Below are positions 26,476 to 35,790 of a stretch of 64,000 nt of DNA, one piece after another. The stretch spans positions 868,001-932,000 of the forward strand of contig NZ_RCCP01000001.1 in assembly GCF_003664125.1 (NCBI RefSeq). The letters run 5' to 3'. The translations under genes and the position numbers were made by a program. This DNA comes from Planococcus citreus (lineage in GTDB: Bacteria; Bacillota; Bacilli; Bacillales_A; Planococcaceae). Each line of letters starts with the position of its first letter. Position 1 is the stretch's first letter. Below the pieces are notes generated by a model that had not been told where the DNA came from, did no database searches, and worked only from the letters and a program-made list of their open reading frames with translations.

Positions 26476-26775
26476 TGAATATTTGTAAATTTCTTTTATT
26501 TTTGACCAAATTATTTATAATATTTCCTTTTTTATCCTGTATATTAGGATTAAGAAGAGTCGTTTTTCTAATTTTGCACATTGATTAATTCATTAGTCCT
26601 GCTAGCTAGTCATATGTGAATTTTTCCGCAACATAATCGGCTTAGGGACGTCTAAAAGAGAGGTTTCGTGATAAGATAGGGAAATGGAATTGGGAGATTA
26701 TTGCTCCTATATATAAGGAAAGAATTTGGTTTCGCTTTTCACCGCTAAACCATTTGAAGAAAGTAGGATTTTGTT
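26476..26775. other. AT-rich divergent intergenic region
   Basis: Holds the upstream regions of the nuclease gene (minus) and the flippase operon (plus). A weak candidate promoter for the flippase operon is TTGGGA (26690-26695), 16 bases, TATAAG (26712-26717). No ORF with a ribosome site or structured RNA is seen. Confidence 0.3.
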
Positions 26776-28302
26776 TTGGGCAGAAAACTCGCTATTACCG
26801 GAATTTTGTTTGTCATTGCGTCGCTGTTTTTGAAAGTTTCGGGGCTTCTCCGGGATATGGTTATTGCCTATCAATTCGGGGATTCCTATCAATCTGCTGC
26901 GTATTTCGCTGCATTCGCTTTGGCAAATACCTTTATTTTATTTTTCACTACCGGCATGAAGAACGCTTTTGTGCCAAGTTTCATCCATGCACAGGCGGAT
27001 GGCAAAGGCCATCATCATTTTTCACAAATCATCCGCGGGACGATGGTGCTCGGATTGATTGTTTCCGCGCTCGGTGCATTGGTATCGCCATTGCTGCTAC
27101 CTTTGCTATTTCAATTTCCTAACCTTCAGCCCGACGTTCGAGCTGAAGCGATTGAATTGAGTGTTGCTTTAGCTATTATCTTCTTTATAGCTGTCTTCCT
27201 CGTGTCGTTGAACTCGGTTTACGAGGCCTATCTTGATGCAGAGAACAAATTTTCTTTGTCGGTCATTTCACAGATCATTGTTATCGGCAGCACCATTCTC
27301 AGTACTTTATTGTTTGCAGATGAAATCGGCGCCTACTCAATGGCGTTTGGTTATTTGGCCGGTGCGTTATTATCGTATATCGCCAAACGGCTTTGGTTCG
27401 TGCCTAAAGGCAGCCATAAAGTAATCGGCAAACTGGATTGGGAGGAAATCAAGCCCTTTTCAATCATTTTCATCCCGGTCGCCATTACGGTTATGGTCGG
27501 CCAAGTCAATTTGACAATCGACAACATCTTTGCGAGTTCGTTCAGTGATTCAGCAGTCAACTACGTTAACTACGCCAAGAACATCGTCCACTTCCCGCAA
27601 GCGATTATTGGCGTAACCATCGGGACGATCATTTTCCCGATTTTGTCGAAAGCCATTGCGAATGCCAATGAAAAAAGCTTCAAGCAAGGTATCGAATACG
27701 GCTTGATGTTGACGCTTTTGGTTTTGCTGCCTGCTGTTGCGGGAATGATGTGGCTGATGCAAGATCTCATCACAATCGTCTATGAACGCGGTGCTTTTAC
27801 AGCGGATGCGACGGCAGCCACTGCAAATGTTGGCTATCTGTATCTGGGATCGGTATTGTTCTTCAGTTTGCAGAACATCTTGAACAAAGCTTTCTATTCA
27901 AAAAAGCAAGGCCATGTCATTTTGCGCATTTCCTTATTCTCCATCGCGCTCAATGTCGCATTGAACTTCCTGTTCATCGCATTGCTTGACTCGTATTTGG
28001 CGATTCCACTCGCTTCGTCCGTCATGGCGCTTGTCTATTTTGCGCTCAACTGGGTCGTCTTTAACCGGACGCAAGGCAAGCTCAACTCGCACTTTATCGT
28101 TAAAGACGCGGCCAAGATTTTTGCAGCGACCGCTGTGATGCTATTGGCTTTATGGCTCGCTTCAGGAATTCTCGAGGATCTCAATATCTATATCCGCTTC
28201 GGCCTGACCGCGATCATCGGCGCCATTGTCTACGTCATCGCGGCGCTCGCCTTGAAAACGGAGATCGCGCGCTTTCTCATCAGCAAGCTTAGAAAATCAT
28301 AA
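26776..28302 (+). CDS. MurJ-like polysaccharide/lipid-linked oligosaccharide flippase
   Basis: A 508-residue, about 14-helix MOP-superfamily protein. The MurJ/MviN pattern is clear: SGLLRDMVIAYQFGDSYQSAAYFAAF at the N-terminus and, further on, YERGAFTADATAATANVGYLYLGSVLFFSLQNILNKAFYSKKQ. The start is TTG, seven bases after AGGA. Placed first in an operon with a PIG-L deacetylase, an O-antigen ligase-like protein and a GNAT, it more probably exports a surface polysaccharide unit than serves as the main lipid II flippase; the paralogue question cannot be settled from this window. Confidence 0.88.
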   Translation: MGRKLAITGILFVIASLFLKVSGLLRDMVIAYQFGDSYQSAAYFAAFALANTFILFFTTGMKNAFVPSFIHAQADGKGHHHFSQIIRGTMVLGLIVSALGALVSPLLLPLLFQFPNLQPDVRAEAIELSVALAIIFFIAVFLVSLNSVYEAYLDAENKFSLSVISQIIVIGSTILSTLLFADEIGAYSMAFGYLAGALLSYIAKRLWFVPKGSHKVIGKLDWEEIKPFSIIFIPVAITVMVGQVNLTIDNIFASSFSDSAVNYVNYAKNIVHFPQAIIGVTIGTIIFPILSKAIANANEKSFKQGIEYGLMLTLLVLLPAVAGMMWLMQDLITIVYERGAFTADATAATANVGYLYLGSVLFFSLQNILNKAFYSKKQGHVILRISLFSIALNVALNFLFIALLDSYLAIPLASSVMALVYFALNWVVFNRTQGKLNSHFIVKDAAKIFAATAVMLLALWLASGILEDLNIYIRFGLTAIIGAIVYVIAALALKTEIARFLISKLRKS

Positions 28303-28317
28303 GGAGTTTTTTGCATT

Positions 28318-29196
28318 ATGAAACAGGCATTAATGAAAAACGCTGCGCCGGTGCTGAATCCGGCAATTAAAACGTCCTTGAAACGCTTTTACAAAGCCAA
28401 TAAACCGCTCACTCCGCTTGAACCGGCAAAGCGTGTATTGGTATTTGCGCCACATATCGACGATGAAACGATCGGGCTCGGCGGGACCATCCGCCGCTAT
28501 GCCGATTCCGGCGCGCACGTCACCATTGCCATCATCACCGACGGCAAAAACAGCAACGCCGCTCCGGTGGAAGCCGATGCCTTGGCCGAAACGCGCAAAC
28601 AGGAATTGCGGTCGATCCAGGATCTGCTCGGCTTTACGGATGTTCGTTACCTTGATTATCCTGACAGCGAAATCAAACATGTTGCATCAAGCGAACGTTT
28701 CGTTGAGCTGATCGATGAAATCCAACCCGATACAGTCTATACGACGAGCTTGATCGACGCCCATCCGGATCATGTGTACAGCGCCCATTTGGTGGCCGAT
28801 GCACTTAAGCACACGGCCCATCAGCCGGAAATCGTCCGCGAATATGAGATCAATTGCCCTGTGCCGCCGGAGGAAATCAATTGTATTATGGACATTACCG
28901 ATCAGTTTCCGCTCAAGCAGCGGGCAACCGAGGCTTTCAAGAGCCAAGTCATCGCATTCGATGGATTTTTGGCGCTCGCTGAAATCAAAGCTGCACAGAC
29001 TAATGAAAGACAAGCACGCTACGTAGAGACCTTCATCGAAAACACACCGCAACAATTTATCCAGGCGGCAGATCACTTGAAGACGCAAGACCGCCAATAT
29101 GAAAAGCATTTCAAGCAAGCGAATCGCACCGTCACTTTGTGGTGGGCGATCTTCAAGAATTTGAAGTTGAAAAAGGCGATTTATCAAAGCCGCTAA
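28318..29196 (+). CDS. PIG-L (LmbE-like) family deacetylase
   Basis: A 292-residue enzyme of the zinc-dependent N-acetylglucosaminyl deacetylase family. Zn motifs are VFAPHIDDETIGLGGTI (consensus (P/A)HxDDE, about residues 43-59) and DAHPDHVYSAHLVADAL. BshB, MshB and PIG-L remove N-acetyl groups from GlcNAc-type sugars. Here, between a flippase and a polymerase/ligase-like gene, it probably deacetylates a sugar of the exported polysaccharide. ATG with AAGGAG upstream, 15 bases after the flippase stop. Confidence 0.88.
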   Translation: MKQALMKNAAPVLNPAIKTSLKRFYKANKPLTPLEPAKRVLVFAPHIDDETIGLGGTIRRYADSGAHVTIAIITDGKNSNAAPVEADALAETRKQELRSIQDLLGFTDVRYLDYPDSEIKHVASSERFVELIDEIQPDTVYTTSLIDAHPDHVYSAHLVADALKHTAHQPEIVREYEINCPVPPEEINCIMDITDQFPLKQRATEAFKSQVIAFDGFLALAEIKAAQTNERQARYVETFIENTPQQFIQAADHLKTQDRQYEKHFKQANRTVTLWWAIFKNLKLKKAIYQSR

Positions 29197-29220
29197 TTAT
29201 AAATGCATTTGGAGGATATT

Positions 29221-30684
29221 ATGAACTTTTTTAAGAACGATAACGAAAAATGGTTTTGGCTCATCGCCTTGATCGCCATCATGCTAATAGGTTACACAGA
29301 GCTCGCCATCATCGGCTATGCCCTGACAGTTGTGTTGTTCGCCTATGCGTTCATCAATCCGAAACACGGCATCTTGCTGCTGTTCGTTTACATCCCGGTC
29401 CGTGAGTTCATCACGCAATACAATCCAGGCCTTAACTATTTAACCGAAGCACTCGTATTCGGTGCGTTGTTGCAGGTCTTCTGGATGAACCGCAAATCGA
29501 TCGGGAAGTTATTCCGTTTCAAGAATTTCGAATACGCCTATTTCGCTTTTCTGGCAATCGGCTCTATTTCCGCACTCATCACCGGCATCAGCCCGGTCCT
29601 GATTGCGATGACTTTACGCCAATTCCTGCTCTTTTACCTTGTCTATTACATTGTCTATCGCCTCGGAATCACCCGCAAGGATTTGGTCAATCTCGTCTGG
29701 ATCTTCGTCTGGACGGCAATCCTAGTCATCATCCAGGCAATGGCTGAAAAATTGTCCATCCGCAACTTCTTCCTGCCTGAGTCATGGCAGGCGATGGCCT
29801 TGTCGGCGAAAAACCGCGTGCGCATCTACGGCATGCTCGGCAACCCGAACGTGCTCGGTATCTACTTGATGTTCGCGTTCATCGCGTTCTATTATGCGAA
29901 GAATAAATTAAAAGAATTCAACCCGCGCTATATGGATATCTTGAATGTACTGTTGGTGGGCATCCTTGTCTTGACGTATTCACGCGGCACATGGTTAGGC
30001 TTCCTGATCGCTGCCGTCGCATTCTTGATCATGACGCGCAAAATGAGCATACTCATCGACTTCGTGAAATACACGGCGATTGCACTCGTCCTTGTCGTGC
30101 TGCCATTGAATTTATTGACCAACTTCATTGAAAGCACCGATGTCGGCAGTGAGAAAGTCACCAATATCCAGCAATTCGATGTCGGCGGCGAGTCGGGCTT
30201 CCGTGACCGCATCGGCAGCACGTTCAGTGAAGATACCGTCACCGGCAGTCAAAGTTCGGGCCGCTTGTTCATCGTCAAAACCGGCTTTGAAGTATTCAAG
30301 GACCATCCGATCATCGGTACGGGCTTTGCGACGTTCGGCGATTCGACCACCCTTTCGAACGGTTCGCCGATCTATGATGAATACGAAATCGGCCACAAGT
30401 TCTATTCCGATAACCAATATATCCAAATCATCGTCCAAACCGGCGTACTCGGCGTCATCGCCTTTGCTGCTTTCTTATTGATGATGCTTTGGCGTTACGC
30501 GAAGAAGCATAAAGAAAGCTATCTGTATTCACTGACCGCCAGCATCTTGCTCGGCGCGTATTTCATGGGTCTCGTCTACAACCTATGGGAATCCGATATT
30601 TTCGGCCTCGCGTTCTTCGCGCTTCTTGCGGCCGCGTCACGCCGCGAAGATTTCGGACTGCAGGATGACGGTGAAACATTATGA
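29221..30684 (+). CDS. O-antigen ligase/polymerase family membrane protein
   Basis: A 487-residue protein with about eleven membrane helices and one large extracellular loop (about 300-410). The Wzy_C/WaaL-type signature around that loop includes SRGTWLGFLIAAVAFLI, then GSQSSGRLFIVKTGFEVFKDHPIIGTGFATFG, the usual G-x-G-x-x-F region. Such proteins polymerise or transfer lipid-linked glycans at the outer face. The ATG at 29221 follows GGAGG directly; an ATG 18 bases earlier is not supported. Its stop overlaps the next gene's start (ATGA). Confidence 0.87.
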   Translation: MNFFKNDNEKWFWLIALIAIMLIGYTELAIIGYALTVVLFAYAFINPKHGILLLFVYIPVREFITQYNPGLNYLTEALVFGALLQVFWMNRKSIGKLFRFKNFEYAYFAFLAIGSISALITGISPVLIAMTLRQFLLFYLVYYIVYRLGITRKDLVNLVWIFVWTAILVIIQAMAEKLSIRNFFLPESWQAMALSAKNRVRIYGMLGNPNVLGIYLMFAFIAFYYAKNKLKEFNPRYMDILNVLLVGILVLTYSRGTWLGFLIAAVAFLIMTRKMSILIDFVKYTAIALVLVVLPLNLLTNFIESTDVGSEKVTNIQQFDVGGESGFRDRIGSTFSEDTVTGSQSSGRLFIVKTGFEVFKDHPIIGTGFATFGDSTTLSNGSPIYDEYEIGHKFYSDNQYIQIIVQTGVLGVIAFAAFLLMMLWRYAKKHKESYLYSLTASILLGAYFMGLVYNLWESDIFGLAFFALLAAASRREDFGLQDDGETL

Positions 30685-31685
30685 TTCGCCTGTACCAGCC
30701 GGGTGATGAGACCGGCATCAACACCCTTTATGAAAAAGTATTCGAGAAAAGACGGTCTCTTGCTGAATGGCAATGGAAGTTCGAGACCTTTCCGGAGAGC
30801 GCCACGATTGTCGTTTCTGAAGAAGACGGCCAGATCAACGGACATGCCGCTTTCTTGAAGCTCACAGCCCGCCACCAAGGCAAAGAACTGGCTCTTGGTG
30901 AACGGGTTGACATCATGGTCGATCCGGAAGCGCAAGGCCGCGGCATCTATAAGCAAATCGTTTCCCGCGTGATCCAGGAATGTGAAGCCGAAGGGCTCGA
31001 TATCCTGTACGGCTTCCCCGCTGAAACGGCAAAGCAAGTGTTCATGAAAGTGGCCGGCGGCAAGGATCTCGGGAACGTTCCGCGCTTTCTTGCAGTCAAT
31101 AAGCCAGGAGCTTTGCTTGCGGCTAAGGTCAGCAAGTTAAAAGCGATCCAGTCGCCAGTCGACAAAGCATTTTCTCTCAGTGTCCCAAAAAAGAGCACGC
31201 ATCGATTGCGTGAACTTGGCGACCGTTTGGCAGTAGCGGAAATGTTGTACGGCCGCTTTGAAAACCAGTACCCGCTTCATGCCAAGCGCAACGATGGCTA
31301 TATCCAACGCCGCTTCCTTGATCATCCAACGAAGGATTACCAAGTGTATACCTTAGAGCAGAATGGCTATGCAGAAGGCTATTGCGTGTTGCATGAGGAA
31401 ACGAAAGATAATGGCGTCACGTTCGCCACGATTGTCGATTTGTTCGGACCGAATGATGAAGCGATCATTGCGGATCAATTGAAGGCCATCCGTCGCCATA
31501 CAAAAGCGGATGCGCTCAATTGCTGGGCAGTGCCGGACAGCCCGCGCTACCGTGCACTGAAGAAAGCCGGCTTTTTCCATATCAATAGCCCGATGCCGTT
31601 TGTCATCAAGGATTTCACCGGCACGGGTTCCTATGACGAGCTGGCTGACTGGCATTTGTCGCAGTCAGATGTTGATTCGTATTAA
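30681..31685 (+). CDS. GNAT family N-acetyltransferase, probable tandem GNAT
   Basis: A 334-residue protein. The N-terminal half is a GNAT domain with the acetyl-CoA loop VDIMVDPEAQGRGIYKQIVSRV (about 77-98). The second half (about 210-330) looks like another, degenerate GNAT-type fold (GYCVLHEE, then PRYRALKKAGFFHINSPMPF), as in FemX-like or exopolysaccharide-linked proteins. Being translationally coupled to the O-antigen ligase gene (4-base overlap), it probably acetylates a sugar amine of the same polymer, perhaps the one uncovered by the PIG-L enzyme. It closes the four-gene operon. Confidence 0.82.
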   Translation: MIRLYQPGDETGINTLYEKVFEKRRSLAEWQWKFETFPESATIVVSEEDGQINGHAAFLKLTARHQGKELALGERVDIMVDPEAQGRGIYKQIVSRVIQECEAEGLDILYGFPAETAKQVFMKVAGGKDLGNVPRFLAVNKPGALLAAKVSKLKAIQSPVDKAFSLSVPKKSTHRLRELGDRLAVAEMLYGRFENQYPLHAKRNDGYIQRRFLDHPTKDYQVYTLEQNGYAEGYCVLHEETKDNGVTFATIVDLFGPNDEAIIADQLKAIRRHTKADALNCWAVPDSPRYRALKKAGFFHINSPMPFVIKDFTGTGSYDELADWHLSQSDVDSY

Positions 31686-31690
31686 CGCTT

Positions 31691-31727
31691 GCCCTTCTTC
31701 CGGGATTCCGGGAGGAGGGCTTTTTTT
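31691..31727 (+). terminator. Terminator of the flippase operon
   Basis: GCCCTTCTTCCCGG-like stem paired with CCGGGAGGAGGGC, followed by seven T residues. Confidence 0.85.
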
Positions 31728-31744
31728 GAGTCTGGAAATGAAGG

Positions 31745-32245
31745 CGGAGCTTGGACATTGGACAGCAGATAATGAGGGTTTGCTTGCGGAATTGTTTCGA
31801 GGTTTTATTTATTCTTCATGTTGCTAGTCGCCGCCGTGCTTGGGGTTGGACTTTGGCAGCAAGCCAAGAAGAACACTTGTCTTACTGCGTCGGCTCACCC
31901 CTTCACGCTCGGAGGCTGAGAGATTTCGTTGATTGGGGTATGTCTCGTCAAATCTGCTTCTGTATGGAGTTGCCGGCTAGTGGGGGAATCACTTCCCGGG
32001 ACAAGTTTAGATGGGATAGTGAGAGTTTGCTTGTGAAATTGTGCGATCTTCTATTAAAGTGTCATCTGAGTAGTCGCCGCCTTGCTTTGGGTTGGCCTTT
32101 GGCAATAAGCCAGGAAGAGCACCTGTCTTACTGCGTCGGCTCACCCTTGACGCCGGCTGGCTGAGAGATTTCATTATTGTAGATTGTTTAATCGGATCTG
32201 CTTCTTTAGATAATTGCCGGCTAGTGGGGGAATCGCTTCCCAGGA
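31745..32245 (+). repeat. Composite repeat A: two tandem ~245-bp units
   Basis: Unit 1 (about 31750-31998) and unit 2 (about 31999-32245) share the ordered blocks AGTCGCCGCC(T/G)TGCTT, GGTTGG(C/A)CTTTGGCA, AAGCCA(A/G)GAAGA, CTGCGTCGGCTCACCC, GGCTGAGAGATTTC and TTGCCGGCTAGTGGGGGAATC. The AGTCG block recurs 246 bases apart. The same unit occurs at about 43.8-44.36 kb and 50.23-50.72 kb. No transposase or terminal inverted repeats are seen. It occupies the gap between two convergent genes. Confidence 0.85.
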
Positions 32246-32334
32246 TGAAGCATCAGAACATGGTGTTAAATCGAAAAGCTTTCGGTGAAATCAGCACTCT
32301 TGATTGCCTTGTCTTTGATACATGTGATACGACC

Positions 32335-32655
32335 TACAAAGCTTGAAGCATTTCCACATTTTCTATTGAGTGGACAGAAGAAATTTCCTTCCTCTCTAAA
32401 ACTAGAGACGGAGTGTAAGGGGGCTGACGCCTGTGGGACCGCGCGGGCTGGCGAGACAAACGTGCCGCTCTCTTTGGCACGTTGGCTCAACACCCGCCCC
32501 ACGGCAAGCAGCCCCCTGCAACGTAGTCGAAAAGCGGAAGCTTTTCCAATCTCTTCTTTCTATCTAACAGTTCTTGTCGCATCAGCTGCATGACCCATTG
32601 CCTGCATGACCCTGCAACGCAGTCGAAAAGCGGAAACTTTTCTACTCTCTCCTTT
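32335..32655 (+). repeat. Composite repeat A: leader, long hairpin and two tails
   Basis: The leader (about 32335-32410, ending CTCTAAAACTAGAGACGGAG) is followed by an imperfect hairpin of about 120 bases: GGGGGCTGACGCC pairs with GGCAAGCAGCCCCC, GCGGG with CCCGC, and the apex is ACGTGCC/GGCACGT. Then come two tail copies of CTGCAACG(T/C)AGTCGAAAAGCGGAA (32515 and 32609 regions), each with a small AAAAGC/GCTTTT hairpin. The order is the same in repeats B and C. Confidence 0.85.
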
Positions 32656-32680
32656 TAATTCCATACTTCCCACCCCATCA

Positions 32681-32719
32681 AAAAACAGGCACCCATTCAT
32701 TGCGAATGGGTGCCTGTTC
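32681..32719. terminator. Terminator after the short 5'-nucleotidase-family gene
   Basis: AACAGGCACCCATTC / GAATGGGTGCCTGTT, a perfect 15-bp stem with a four- to five-base loop, six bases after the stop codon (minus strand), with a T run beyond on that strand. Confidence 0.9.
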
Positions 32720-32724
32720 TCTAT

Positions 32725-33843
32725 TCACTCGATAAACGCTTCATATGTATCCAGTTCGCCGGCTTTGATGACATGTCCGATAAAGTCTTCGTAGCTGATG
32801 ATGCCGAGTGCTGTGGCTTCATTAAACAGTTCCTGCACGCGTGCTGTGTCCGGATGGATATCTGCGTTTTTGGTCGGGTGCAATTTGCCTGAATGGCCGG
32901 CGATCTTGCCTTCTTCATCGAAAACGACGTTCAGTTCACCGAGGTTGGTGTCGTATTCGCCGGTCTGTACGACCAATGTGTCGCCGATTTGGTTCGGTGG
33001 GTTGGTTGTGACATGCGAGTGGCCACCGATAATGACGTCGATGCCTGGTACTTCTTTCGCCAATGTGCGATCATGGCCGATGCCGATATGGGTCAGCGCC
33101 ACGATTTTATCGATGCCAATCGATTCGAAATGGGCGACGGCTTGTTTGGCCGCTTCGGTGTAATCTGCGAATGAAACATGGCCAGGAACGGTCACCACTT
33201 CATTGTAATGTGTGATGCCGAATATCCCGACCTGCTCGTCGCCGACTGTTTGCACGAAGCCTTTATTGATGCGGCCGTCCACCGGCTCGTCTGTGTAGCT
33301 ATAGTCTGCAAAGGGCTCAAGGAATTGATCTTGAGAGAAGTCGACATTGGCACCAAGCACCGGATGCGCCGCGTTTCTAACGTAGGTGCTGAGCGGGCCG
33401 TGGTCGATGACGCCTTCGCCTAGGTCAAACTCATGATTGCCGAGCACCATCCCGTCATAATCGAGGTGGTTCATGAATACCGCATTTGCGAGTGAGTCCT
33501 GCACTTTCCGCCCGATTTCCCAAGACGTCATATCCCCTGCCGACAATAAAAGATGATGGGTGCTGGCTTCGCGGATGTCTTCAATCAGTGAAGCGCGCCG
33601 TGAGATATTATCCATCACGGTATGGGTATCGTTTGTGTGGATTAAGGTCAGCTCGAACGGTTCGGGTTCTTCGGGTTCCGGAGATTCATTTGATTCACTA
33701 CCTGACGAAGCTGTTTCGTCTCGATCCGGTGCTTCAGCGTCCCCGAGACCTTCGCTTTGGTCTTTTTGCGGCCAAATGAGGAATGCGGTAAAGCCGACCA
33801 TGATTGCCGCTAAGAGTGTCACGATTTTTTGCATAGTTGTCAC
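32725..33843 (-). CDS. Short membrane-anchored metallophosphatase (5'-nucleotidase family)
   Basis: A 372-residue protein, GTG start at 33843 with AGGG eight bases upstream. An N-terminal membrane anchor (KIVTLLAAIMVGFTAFLIW) is followed by an acidic Ser/Glu/Pro-rich linker and a calcineurin-like phosphoesterase domain with the metal motifs LIHTNDTH, LSAGDMTS, VLGNHEFDLG, ALTHIGIGHD and IIGGHSHVTT. Unlike the 821-residue relative at 35791-38256, it ends after the phosphoesterase domain, so it lacks the C-terminal substrate-specificity domain and has no CWB2 repeats. It may hydrolyse phosphate esters at the membrane surface; the substrate cannot be assigned. Confidence 0.85.
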   Translation of the reverse strand: MTTMQKIVTLLAAIMVGFTAFLIWPQKDQSEGLGDAEAPDRDETASSGSESNESPEPEEPEPFELTLIHTNDTHTVMDNISRRASLIEDIREASTHHLLLSAGDMTSWEIGRKVQDSLANAVFMNHLDYDGMVLGNHEFDLGEGVIDHGPLSTYVRNAAHPVLGANVDFSQDQFLEPFADYSYTDEPVDGRINKGFVQTVGDEQVGIFGITHYNEVVTVPGHVSFADYTEAAKQAVAHFESIGIDKIVALTHIGIGHDRTLAKEVPGIDVIIGGHSHVTTNPPNQIGDTLVVQTGEYDTNLGELNVVFDEEGKIAGHSGKLHPTKNADIHPDTARVQELFNEATALGIISYEDFIGHVIKAGELDTYEAFIE

Positions 33844-34181
33844 GTCCATTTCCCTAAAAAATCTCTATGCACAGTCTACTATAGAATATGGGGGAAATAC
33901 GCAATCTCATGGATTCTTAACCATTTCTTCACCCTTCTTTAATATTCCTCAACAGTAAATGAGCCTCATGCATTTCATCCTCCCGTAACCATGCACTGAG
34001 TTGTGACATTCATTGTCTAGCTCGATCGCTTAGCGTGAAAAATGCCATGGGCTGCTAAATTACATGCTGTTTATCCTATATATGGGTGTATGGGAATTAA
34101 TGACCTGATTTTCATTTATTTATTTTATTTTCTATTTTAGTTTATAATAGAGATATGATTGAAATAGAAAGGATTTTTTTA
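33844..34181. other. Divergent AT-rich intergenic region with a TATAAT box
   Basis: The gap between the short phosphatase gene (minus) and the next gene (plus). A consensus TATAAT (34143-34148) stands 34 bases before the plus-strand GTG, with an AT-rich upstream stretch but no good -35 box. No ORF, repeat or structured RNA is seen. Confidence 0.4.
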
Positions 34182-35711
34182 GTGAAGCTTAAAAAGCGAG
34201 CGATTTGGTTCAGTCTTTTTGTGTGTTTTGGTTTGGTACTTATTGCGTACGCCCCTTTTACATCAGGGAGTGAATTTCAAGTTACGGCAGACGGAGAAGA
34301 CCTATCAAGCACTGATACTGAACAATTACATATAGAAGATATTTATCAAGAAGTGATTTCATATAATGTCTTGGATCGAGAACAGAATAAAGCCGAAATC
34401 ACGTTAACTACACGGGAATTCCCAAACGGAGATACGATGGTTTACCTTGAAGCGGAAACAGATGGCTATCTTGAACCGATCGATTTCCAACTGCCCCTTA
34501 GCGGTGAAAGCGACTTGGAGTATTTAGAAGAGCAGACGGTGCCCGAATTGTATCCACACCGGAAAGAACGGAAACTTGAAGACCCCTTATCTACAACACT
34601 TAAATATATGGAAAATGAAATGAATAGTGCACTCATTGGCACATCTGTTTATTATAATGATATTTCCCACACTTACGAAAATGGCCAATTAAGCCGCGTC
34701 GTTGAATTCCAGCGGGAAGCGGATACCTTGGATATCAGTGAAGAGGGATGGAAAGTGACGATTGAGTTCGCTCCTGGTGAAGAAAAATTTTCAACCTGGC
34801 TCATGATATCAGAAGAGCCATTGATTAGCAGCAAAGAACAATTTGAACAAGTCCATAAAATCGCTGCAGATGAATTCCGCTGGATTACACCAGATACATT
34901 GTGGTCACATGGATTGAACGCCATCTTTCCTAAAACCGATCGTGCCTTCGTCCGCTCCCTCGTCAGGCAAAGCGGCCGGGCTAGTGCAGTCATGTTGGAG
35001 ACAAACCCTTCCCGTATTTGGGAAAATATCAATCGCCACCAATTCGCGGCACTGGAAGTCTCGCGAAACGAAGATGGCTTGTGGCATAGCGACTACACCA
35101 GCACCTGGCTTGAACGCGCTTATGACATAGGCCCTGAATACATCGATACGAGGCATAACGACAATATTTTCCGGGCACAATTAAAACGCGCTGAACAATT
35201 GGGCTATGAGGATTATGCGCAAGAGCGCGCCGTTTATGCTGATTTTCTGATTGAGATGTCTGAAGCGGGCTATACGATTCCCCAAGGCCCCGGTTATTAT
35301 TTAATGGATTATTTCGATATGCAGCATGATACCCACAGCTCCTTGAATCATGCACTCAGCTTGATGAATTACCAATACGATGCCTATCTTCATCTTGGAG
35401 ACGAGAAATACCTGGAGAATGCGGAAGCTCAATTTTCCGCTCTTCTCCATACCGGCACCGGATGGGTGGATGAGGAAAACACGATCATTTACCAAATGCG
35501 GCCCGATGGCACGATGAGCGGCCAGGATTATAACCTGGTTACTTATTATGATTTGCTTTACACTAAAAAACTTCGAAACGAACTTGAGCTCCCCGCTTCA
35601 GAAACACTCGATTATTTGATTGAAGTGAAAGAGCAGAACTTGCAAAATAAAGATATTGCTATTGAAGGCACTTTTGAAAATGTCGAAGAGTTCGTAGGAT
35701 TAATCGAATAA
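34182..35711 (+). CDS. Secreted or membrane-anchored protein with an epimerase/glycosidase-like helical C-domain
   Basis: A 509-residue protein. The start is GTG at 34182, eight bases after GAAAGGA; an ATG 27 bases upstream has no site. An N-terminal hydrophobic segment (residues about 6-26) acts as anchor or signal. Residues 40-240 look beta-rich. Residues about 300-490 are helical and contain GPGYYLMDYFDMQHDTHSSLNHALSLMNYQYDAYLHLGDEKYLENA, which recalls the alpha/alpha-toroid C-domain of D-glucuronyl C5-epimerases and related glycoside-processing enzymes. I do not recognise an exact family. Its place between two phosphatase-type surface genes suggests extracellular glycan processing (inference). 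Confidence 0.7.
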   Translation: MKLKKRAIWFSLFVCFGLVLIAYAPFTSGSEFQVTADGEDLSSTDTEQLHIEDIYQEVISYNVLDREQNKAEITLTTREFPNGDTMVYLEAETDGYLEPIDFQLPLSGESDLEYLEEQTVPELYPHRKERKLEDPLSTTLKYMENEMNSALIGTSVYYNDISHTYENGQLSRVVEFQREADTLDISEEGWKVTIEFAPGEEKFSTWLMISEEPLISSKEQFEQVHKIAADEFRWITPDTLWSHGLNAIFPKTDRAFVRSLVRQSGRASAVMLETNPSRIWENINRHQFAALEVSRNEDGLWHSDYTSTWLERAYDIGPEYIDTRHNDNIFRAQLKRAEQLGYEDYAQERAVYADFLIEMSEAGYTIPQGPGYYLMDYFDMQHDTHSSLNHALSLMNYQYDAYLHLGDEKYLENAEAQFSALLHTGTGWVDEENTIIYQMRPDGTMSGQDYNLVTYYDLLYTKKLRNELELPASETLDYLIEVKEQNLQNKDIAIEGTFENVEEFVGLIE

Positions 35712-35715
35712 AAAT

Positions 35716-35755
35716 AAAAACGGAGCTTCCATTTTAAATGGGAGCTCCGTTTTTA
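35716..35755. terminator. Bidirectional terminator between convergent genes
   Basis: AAAAACGGAGCT / AGCTCCGTTTTT with further CCCATTT/AAATGGG-type pairing near the loop, flanked by A and T runs. Confidence 0.9.
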
Positions 35756-35790
35756 TGAATCCGGTTAAAGCCTGGTAATGAGGTGCAAAT

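Noticed and set aside
31751..32164. Open frame across repeat A reading SRRLALGWPLAISQEEHLSY-like peptide, with similar frames in repeats B and C
   Set aside because: The peptide similarity follows from DNA similarity. The unit spacing varies (245, 246, 332), so frames are not kept between units in all copies, and no ribosome site precedes any of these frames.
32100..32245. GGCTGAGAGA and CTAGTGGGGG in the 245-bp units resemble TPP riboswitch segments
   Set aside because: The order is wrong, and the diagnostic TGAACCTGAT and ATCATACCAGCG segments are missing. The real aptamer is at 18896-18982.
31745..32245. Tandem repeats as a CRISPR array
   Set aside because: There are two ~245-bp units with diverged sequence, not short identical repeats with unique spacers, and no cas genes.
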